Source: Promethearchaeota archaeon
GTDB lineage: Archaea > Asgardarchaeota > Lokiarchaeia > Sigynarchaeales > SOKP01
Assembly (NCBI GenBank): GCA_004524515.1
Contig: SDNV01000089.1
Location: forward strand, 1 to 11,890
Direction of reading: 5' to 3'
Length of the DNA: 11,890 nt
This document shows positions 6,707 through 11,890 of the stretch, one piece after another (position 1 is the first letter of the stretch; each line of letters opens with the position of its first letter). The position numbers were made by a program, and so were the translations under genes. Under the pieces are notes generated by a model. That model was not told where the DNA came from. It made no database searches and worked only from the letters and a program-made list of their open reading frames with translations.

Positions 6707-9430
6707 ATGTTTAATCTGGAAGATTTTAGCGATTATGAGGAGTTTGAACCGTTAGTTATTAGATTAAATAAGTTTTTAAATAAAGACAAGATTACAAAAG
6801 TCTCAAAAATTGTTAGCGAAATCGAAGAATTATTAGATGAAAAAGAATTGTGTATTCCTTCTACCTATGTATTAAGTATTTTAGCAGAAAATTATATCGA
6901 ATTGATTTCTGAAGATATAATTAAGAAAATTGAATCATTTCTTAAAACTAACAATGAAAAACTACAATTAAATTCAATCATCATCTTAGGTTTCTTTATC
7001 CTTAAGAATCCTAGTTTTAGTGAAAAGTATTTTTCTATATTTATTCATTTTTTAATCGATCCTTCTGAGGATCTAAGAGATAATGCTCATTATTTTTTAC
7101 AGGAATTTGTGAAAACAAATCCAAAATTATTGAATACCCATGCGAATGGCTTAATAAAGGCTCTCAAATTAGAGACAAAAAAAGAAAATATCAATTCTCT
7201 ACTCAAATTTTTTAATAACATTCAAAACTTAGATTTTAAACAGCTTTATTGTTTTAGAACAAGATTAAAAGAATTAATCTCAACTAATATTTTATATGAA
7301 TCCCCTGAAATATTGAACACTATAGACATTTTAATTAAACGATATTTTCCCTCATTAATTGAACTTGATCTTAATTCTGTGAGAAGTTCTGAGTTGATTA
7401 AATTATTGGATGATCAATTTTTGATGAAAAAGCAAAATGTCTCTAAGATTGGTAAGGAGAAAAATATAAGCATTAAGAATTATTTAGAAAAGATAAAAAA
7501 ATCAAGACTTAAAGAAATAGAAATCTATTTTTATTTGAAAGATAGAAAAAAAAATGAAATTTATTTTTATGAGCTTGAAAAGGACAAATTAATTGATGTT
7601 TTTACCAAAAATAAGAAAATTTCAATTCAGAAGTTACATGACTCTTTTTCATCAATAATCGAAGATGATTTCGAATTAAAAAATTTTATAGGAATTCTCC
7701 TAAAACTAGGAATTATCGATGGATACCTCTCAGAATTCTACTTCTATCCATATGAATATTTAAAATCGGATATTATTAATCGATTTCAGAGTAGAGGAGT
7801 TATTAATGTAAAAAAAAACTATGATTATTTACCTCCTGATTTGGTTCATAAAATTATTATGGAAATGAATCAAGAATATTTAATGGGAAAAAAAGGTCAA
7901 GTTTATTATTCTTTAAAGAAAATAAAACAGCAAATTAATCGAGTAGCTGCAAATAATAGTATAATAGATCTAAGATCTTATAGAGAAAGATTATCAGAAG
8001 AGGATTTTATTAAACTAATTAAAAAATTACCTAAAGACTATTTAACTAATTTTCACAAAGGAACATCTTGGCTTACTAATATTGGGAAGATTAGAATTGA
8101 GGATGAATTAAGAAATTCGAAATTAATTGGATTTATTGATATTGAAAAAATTTCAGAGAAATTAAAGATTAATAAACTTCTATTTATGGATGTAATATAT
8201 TTAAATATAGATCAGAGAAGCGGGATTTGGGATAATAATAAAGAAATATTCTACTTTTCAAAATACATAAAAGATCGAATAGAGGAGATTAATCTTATTT
8301 CTAACGAAGCTGAAAAAGAAGACCGGATTAATAAAATTGCTGGAGAGCTTAATATAGAGAAAAATCATATTCTTACAAAAATAGATGAAAATATACGCCT
8401 CATAGGAGAGGAAATAAGAAATCAGGATTTAATAAAGATTAGTGAATATCTTGAGAAAACTGGGTTTAAAACTGAAGAAAAATTTTTAGAGTTTGTAAAT
8501 AGCTTAGATTTAAACTATTTTAAAAAAGCGGATCAATTAATCCTTAACCCAAAAAAAATAGAAGAATCAAAAAATAGTATTAAACTCAATTTGATTGAAA
8601 GGTCGAAATATGAGGATTTTATTTCACTTGGGAACTTTGATATTAATTTAGATTTAATTAGAGAATTGATTCAAGACCTCAAACAAGAGGATAAACTAAA
8701 AGGGATATTTCATGAGGAAACGGATGAAATTATTTTTTATACCATAAAAGGAATTCGAAATTTGATGATAGAAAATAATTTTCTGTTTTCCTTTGAAGAC
8801 TTATTCTATGGAAAAGAGTTAGATGAAGAAGAAATAATTCTATTAAGAGAAATTTTAGAAAGTTTAATTAAAGAAAAAAAATTAAAAGGTACGTTTGATC
8901 CCGAAACAAACACTTTTTCTAGTGAAGAACTGTTATTTGAATTCGATTATAATAGAGCAGTGGACGATTTTAGAAAAGCTGTGAATAATTACATAAAACG
9001 GTTTAAAAGTGAATTTGCAAAAATAAAAAAAATCTTATCTAAACGTAATGAAACCATATTCCCGCTTGAAATTAAAGTCATTCAAGATTCGCTTGATAAA
9101 ATAAACATTAATTATGTTAAATGGAGAGCCCAGCTAAATGCTTATATCTCTGAAGCAAATAAAAAACTACTTAAAGAACAAGGATATAATTTAAAGAGAT
9201 ATTTGAACCTATCGACTGAGAAAAAGAAAGAAATAAAGATCTTTAAAGAAGATCCCGACATCTATGAAATTTTAAACGATTTTTCTGGATGGATTGAACA
9301 ATTTAACGAATTAGAACAAAATTATGGTAAAATAATTTTTCTCCAAAAGAGATTAATAAATAATCCAAATGATGGAGACACTAAAAATAAACTTGATGAG
9401 TTATCAAAAAAATTAAATATGGTTTTCTAA
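6707..9430 (+). CDS. Large alpha-solenoid / tandem winged-helix protein, function unknown
   Basis: This 907-residue protein is soluble and very rich in Lys, Glu, Ile and Asn. Residues about 1-215 are paired amphipathic helices of HEAT/ARM type (for example KLQLNSIIILGFFILKNP, then SEDLRDNAHYFLQEFVKTNP). From about 300 to 745 there are several segments that look like winged helices: helices ending in a short Gly turn and beta wing, such as NFIGILLKLGIIDGYLSEFY (327-346). A related pair, KLKGIFHEETDEI (663-675) and KLKGTFDPETNTF (725-737), is a visible internal repeat about 62 residues apart. Residues 745-907 are mostly coiled coil. There are no catalytic motifs, signal peptide or membrane segments. 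The layout suggests a scaffold or adaptor. Tandem winged helices plus helices recall UFL1, the UFM1 ligase, homologues of which have been reported in Asgard genomes, but I cannot show homology. It follows the HAD gene by 18 nt. Confidence 0.8.
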   Translation: MFNLEDFSDYEEFEPLVIRLNKFLNKDKITKVSKIVSEIEELLDEKELCIPSTYVLSILAENYIELISEDIIKKIESFLKTNNEKLQLNSIIILGFFILKNPSFSEKYFSIFIHFLIDPSEDLRDNAHYFLQEFVKTNPKLLNTHANGLIKALKLETKKENINSLLKFFNNIQNLDFKQLYCFRTRLKELISTNILYESPEILNTIDILIKRYFPSLIELDLNSVRSSELIKLLDDQFLMKKQNVSKIGKEKNISIKNYLEKIKKSRLKEIEIYFYLKDRKKNEIYFYELEKDKLIDVFTKNKKISIQKLHDSFSSIIEDDFELKNFIGILLKLGIIDGYLSEFYFYPYEYLKSDIINRFQSRGVINVKKNYDYLPPDLVHKIIMEMNQEYLMGKKGQVYYSLKKIKQQINRVAANNSIIDLRSYRERLSEEDFIKLIKKLPKDYLTNFHKGTSWLTNIGKIRIEDELRNSKLIGFIDIEKISEKLKINKLLFMDVIYLNIDQRSGIWDNNKEIFYFSKYIKDRIEEINLISNEAEKEDRINKIAGELNIEKNHILTKIDENIRLIGEEIRNQDLIKISEYLEKTGFKTEEKFLEFVNSLDLNYFKKADQLILNPKKIEESKNSIKLNLIERSKYEDFISLGNFDINLDLIRELIQDLKQEDKLKGIFHEETDEIIFYTIKGIRNLMIENNFLFSFEDLFYGKELDEEEIILLREILESLIKEKKLKGTFDPETNTFSSEELLFEFDYNRAVDDFRKAVNNYIKRFKSEFAKIKKILSKRNETIFPLEIKVIQDSLDKININYVKWRAQLNAYISEANKKLLKEQGYNLKRYLNLSTEKKKEIKIFKEDPDIYEILNDFSGWIEQFNELEQNYGKIIFLQKRLINNPNDGDTKNKLDELSKKLNMVF

Positions 9431-9431
9431 A

Positions 9432-9728
9432 TTATTCTTTTCTTTTATTTTTTTTTCTATCTAATTCAGAAATAAACTCTTCAATATTTATTTTATCAGA
9501 AACCGAAATTTTATAACTTTTTGGAGATAACACACCATTTTCCTCAAGGACTCCTTCCTGGGCAAGAAAATCTAGCGACCGCCATATAAAATTGATCTTA
9601 GATCGGTTCGAAGATTTAATATTATAACATCTTCTGATTCTTTTAGTATTTACAATTGTGATATTGTTTTCCATTAATTTATTAATTGCTTCAAGTGTCT
9701 CCTTGACATTTTTTAAAAAAAAATCCAT
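9432..9728 (-). CDS. Small winged-helix DNA-binding-like protein
   Basis: This 98-residue protein starts at ATG 9728. Predicted helices at 5-20 (NVKETLEAINKLMEN) and around 43-60 (SKINFIWRSLDFLAQEGVL) flank a basic stretch KRIRRCYNIKSSNR (29-42). The order helix, basic recognition segment, helix, then a short hairpin (EENGVLSPKSYKI, 62-74) is the pattern of a single winged helix, as in many small archaeal regulators. The family is not named. The tail is almost all charge (LDRKKNKRKE) and is encoded opposite a T-rich tract just after the 907-residue gene. It is convergent with that gene with one base between the stops. The target is unknown; the sequence between this gene and purH might hold its own promoter. 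Confidence 0.6.
   Translation of the reverse strand: MDFFLKNVKETLEAINKLMENNITIVNTKRIRRCYNIKSSNRSKINFIWRSLDFLAQEGVLEENGVLSPKSYKISVSDKINIEEFISELDRKKNKRKE
9434..9461 (+). terminator. T-rich tract after the 907-residue gene, inside the opposite gene
   Basis: Immediately after the plus-strand stop (9428-9430) come runs of T interrupted by single C or A. This would serve as a U-tract terminator for the HAD/907-residue transcript. On the other strand the same bases encode the Lys-rich C-terminus of the small winged-helix protein. Confidence 0.4.
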
Positions 9729-10003
9729 TTAATTGAAGAACCTCTCAAAAATACTAAATTTGGATATAAAAATGATTGAATTGTTGTTCTATGTATGAAT
9801 AATATTGGGTTTATGTGTGGAGTCGATTTTTTAACTATATAGAATTATATTTTTAGGAGTTTATATATTTTTTTTCTTTCAGCAAAATTATTATTAAAAT
9901 AATGTTATTTATGAAAAAAAGGATCTTAAGAAGAAAATGGAATAAAAGTTATTTTGATCAGTAATTAATATCTTTTCTTTTTGAATACAAATTTTATGAG
10001 AAA
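9729..10003. other. Gene-poor AT-rich gap
   Basis: This 275-bp gap lies between the start of the small wHTH gene and the stop of purH, both on minus, so it should contain the wHTH promoter and the end of the purH transcript. I see an AGGAG followed by a TATA-like TTTATATATT near 9856-9870 on plus and a 20-codon basic frame at 9902-9964, neither convincing. No tRNA fold or repeat array is visible. Confidence 0.5.
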
Positions 10004-11608
10004 TTAATGACGAAAAACTCTTTTTCCACAAAAAACAAGAGCACAATCTAATTCATCAGATCTTTTTATAATTTCATCATCTCGAACGGATCCTCCTGGA
10101 TTAATAATGGCTTTTGCTCCCGCTTCTATAGCAGCCTCTAAACCATCAGGAAATGGAAAGAATGAATCTGTTCCCATAAAGGAATTCTGCATAGCATTTT
10201 TATGCCCAAATTCAAACGCTTTTTGAGCTGCTAATTTTACCACATGAACTCTACTCTGTTGGCCTGCACCGATTCCAATAGTATATACTCCACTGTCGTA
10301 GACTTGAGCAAAACATGCTGAATTTGATTTAGCCCATTTTGAGACTTTGTACGCAAAAATCAAAGCTTCCTTTTCTGTATCATTGACTTTTTTTTTACTT
10401 ACTACCCTCCATTCTTTTATTATAGGTTTAAAATCGTACTCCTGAATAACTGCACCTCCCAAAGTTGAACGAATTTCTAATTGTTTGTATATTTCATCCC
10501 TTTTTTCAAGAAAATCAGAGAATTCTAAGATAATCATATTTTCTTTCTTTCTTAATATTTCTAAGGCTTCAGGTTGGTAAGAGGGAGCCATTAATACTTC
10601 GACAAATATCTTTTCCTTATTTACAATGAAGTCCGCTACTTCAGCAGTCATTTCTTTATTGACGCCCCAAATGCCTCCAAAAGCAGAAAGAGGATCAGAA
10701 CTAAATGCCATTTTTACGGAGTTTAATTGATTTTTCTTATCAATTGCGATTCCATTTGGAGATGTATGCTTTAAAATAGCAGTCACGTGATCCTCTACGT
10801 CAAAATCTAATAGCATTTGAATGCATGAATCTATATCAAGATAATTATTGAAAGAAATTTGTTTTCCTCCTAATTTTTTAAAGTAATGTAGACCATATTT
10901 AGCAGAAGAATCTTTATAATATGCTGCTGCTTGATCCCAATTTTCACCATATCTGCAGTTATGGACTTTTTCATATATTTTATAAAGAGTATCTGCCAAT
11001 TTTACATCAGGATTATAATACTGTTGAAAATAATTAGCTATCGCTAAATTATAATCAGCCATAATGGCAAAAACATCATGAGCTAATTTAGCTCTTGTTT
11101 TTTCTGTTATAGCACCTCTATTTTTTCTCATTTCATTGATAACTTCATCATAATATTCGGGACTTGGAATTACAATGACATCTGGAAAATTCTTTGCGGC
11201 TGATCTAATCATTGTAGGACCCCCTATATCGATCATTTCTAATGCTTCTTCTAACGTAATTCCTGGTTTTTCAATGGCTTCTTTGAATTGATATAAATTG
11301 CAAACCACCATATCGATTGAGCGTATGTGAAATCTTTCGGCTTCCTCTATATCTTTTTGAATATCTCGACGATATAAAATTCCTCCCTCAATTTTAGGGT
11401 GCAATGTTTTTACCCTTCCATCAAACATTTCGGGAGATTGGGTATAGTCAGATATTTTTACATATTTAATTCCATTTTTTTCTAATAGCTTACCAGTACC
11501 CCCCGTTGATAAGATTTCTACGTTAAATTCATTTACCAATACTTTTACAAATTCTAATAAATTTCTTTTATCAAATACGCTAATAATTGCACGTTCTATT
11601 TTTTTCAT
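10004..11608 (-). CDS. purH: Bifunctional AICAR transformylase / IMP cyclohydrolase
   Basis: This 534-residue protein is the usual length and layout of PurH, which carries out the last two steps of IMP synthesis: formyl transfer from 10-formyl-tetrahydrofolate to AICAR, then ring closure. The N-terminal cyclohydrolase (MGS-like, about 1-195) shows STGGTGKLLEKNG (34-46), SPEMFDGRVKTLHPKIEGGI (58-77) and DIGGPTMIRSAAKNFPDV (127-144). The transformylase domain follows, with the catalytic Lys-His pair K280-H281 in ILKHTSPNGIA, then SSDPLSAFGGIWGVN, IGIGAGQQSRVHVVKLA, MGTDSFFPFPDGLEAA and INPGGSVRDDE. The C-terminus is GKRVFRH where bacterial enzymes commonly have MRHFRH. Start is ATG 11608, with no Shine-Dalgarno site. 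No other pur gene is in the window. Many archaea use PurP and PurO instead, so a PurH here may have bacterial ancestry. Confidence 0.96.
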   Translation of the reverse strand: MKKIERAIISVFDKRNLLEFVKVLVNEFNVEILSTGGTGKLLEKNGIKYVKISDYTQSPEMFDGRVKTLHPKIEGGILYRRDIQKDIEEAERFHIRSIDMVVCNLYQFKEAIEKPGITLEEALEMIDIGGPTMIRSAAKNFPDVIVIPSPEYYDEVINEMRKNRGAITEKTRAKLAHDVFAIMADYNLAIANYFQQYYNPDVKLADTLYKIYEKVHNCRYGENWDQAAAYYKDSSAKYGLHYFKKLGGKQISFNNYLDIDSCIQMLLDFDVEDHVTAILKHTSPNGIAIDKKNQLNSVKMAFSSDPLSAFGGIWGVNKEMTAEVADFIVNKEKIFVEVLMAPSYQPEALEILRKKENMIILEFSDFLEKRDEIYKQLEIRSTLGGAVIQEYDFKPIIKEWRVVSKKKVNDTEKEALIFAYKVSKWAKSNSACFAQVYDSGVYTIGIGAGQQSRVHVVKLAAQKAFEFGHKNAMQNSFMGTDSFFPFPDGLEAAIEAGAKAIINPGGSVRDDEIIKRSDELDCALVFCGKRVFRH

Positions 11609-11662
11609 ATCTAACCATTTAAAATGTAATTAACAAAAAAATCATTAGTATGAAGAAATAGA

Positions 11663-11680
11663 GTTTTATCCCGTTAAAAC
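11663..11680. promoter_or_regulatory. Inverted repeat upstream of purH
   Basis: GTTTTA (11663-11668) and TAAAAC (11675-11680) form a perfect 6-bp dyad around a six-base centre, about 55-72 bp before the purH ATG. It is the most GC-bearing spot in this 150-bp AT-rich gap and could be a regulator site upstream of the core promoter. The arms are short, so chance is possible. Confidence 0.25.
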
Positions 11681-11758
11681 CTATGTAATATGTTATTAAT
11701 AAATAAAAATATGAATTTTAAATTGTAAAATTTGTATCAAAATTTTCCAAAATTTTAG

Positions 11759-11890
11759 TTATGATCTGAGATCTTGGAGATCTCCGACAATATCCTTTCC
11801 ACACTCAACAATCTCGGGGGATTTCATCACCTTATTTCCGTATTCCTTTAAAAGAGTTTTTTTTTCTTCTTCGCTCCATATATTTGCTTC
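11759..11890 (-). CDS. C-terminal 43 residues of an unidentified protein (cut by right edge)
   Basis: A minus-strand frame is open from the right edge to TAA at 11759-11761: 43 residues beginning EANIWSEEEKKTLLKEYGNK, then VMKSPEIVECGKDI and VGDLQDLRS. Base composition is richer in G and C than the flanking gap, and the codon pattern is gene-like, which supports real coding. It is acidic and helical, has one cysteine, and shows no motif I can name. It is upstream of purH on the same strand with a 150-bp gap, so it may or may not share a transcript. The N-terminus lies outside the window. Confidence 0.6.
   Translation of the reverse strand, partial: EANIWSEEEKKTLLKEYGNKVMKSPEIVECGKDIVGDLQDLRS

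Noticed and set aside
9902..9964. 20-codon basic frame in the gap before purH
   Set aside because: Too short and too AT-driven, with no ribosome binding site or recognisable sequence.
11772..11785. Palindromes AGATCT and GGAGATCTCC near the right edge
   Set aside because: They fall inside the coding tail of the partial gene and are explained by its Asp, Leu and Gly codons. No partner repeat was seen.
1..11890. CRISPR arrays, tRNA/rRNA genes and insertion sequences
   Set aside because: I saw no regularly spaced repeats, cloverleaf-like segments with CCA-side pairing, transposase motifs or terminal inverted repeats. Small RNAs without strong structure cannot be excluded by eye.

Overview
The window is AT-rich (poly-A/T runs, AGA-dominated arginine codons) and gene-dense. 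It reads as an archaeal chromosome segment, most likely from an Asgard (Lokiarchaeia-like) archaeon. The strongest reason is an unmistakable actin/Arp-family gene. Supporting signs are a ModE-type DNA-binding domain without its molybdate domain, a membrane-anchored bacterial-PH-like protein, a secreted prenyltransferase-repeat protein, and TATA-like boxes placed just upstream of starts with almost no Shine-Dalgarno sites. The assignment to Asgard is inference from gene content, because no rRNA or other phylogenetic marker is present.

Layout. Positions 1-818 (minus, cut by the left edge) hold a signal-peptide protein with prenyltransferase/terpene-cyclase toroid repeats. Positions 965-2500 (minus) hold an actin-related protein with two zinc ribbons inserted near its C-terminus. 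Next on minus are a two-CBS protein (2613-3032) and an orphan ModE-like wHTH regulator (3120-3509). The regulator is divergent from a complete metallo-beta-lactamase-fold hydrolase on plus (3608-4357). Positions 4358-4940 are a decay zone. It holds a minus-strand gene split by a frameshift at a run of five C (4377-4693) and, on plus, the last 49 codons of a second MBL-fold gene carrying a nonsense codon (4747-4896). Then on plus come a four-TM PH-like protein (5125-5805), a HAD hydrolase (5957-6688) and, 18 nt later, a 907-residue alpha-solenoid/winged-helix protein (6707-9430). A small wHTH gene (9432-9728, minus) meets it tail to tail with one base between. A 275-nt gap precedes purH (10004-11608, minus). 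The C-terminal 43 codons of an unidentified minus-strand gene (11759 to the right edge) end the window.

How the genes work together: there is no single obvious pathway. The HAD and 907-residue genes are likely cotranscribed. PurH performs the last two steps of IMP synthesis. The ModE-like regulator shares a 98-bp divergent promoter region with the MBL hydrolase and may control it. The most unusual item is the actin-like protein: the actin fold is interrupted by a double zinc ribbon, and both residues that position the hydrolytic water in actin are replaced. The second most interesting area is the MBL paralogue remnant with its neighbouring frameshifted gene.
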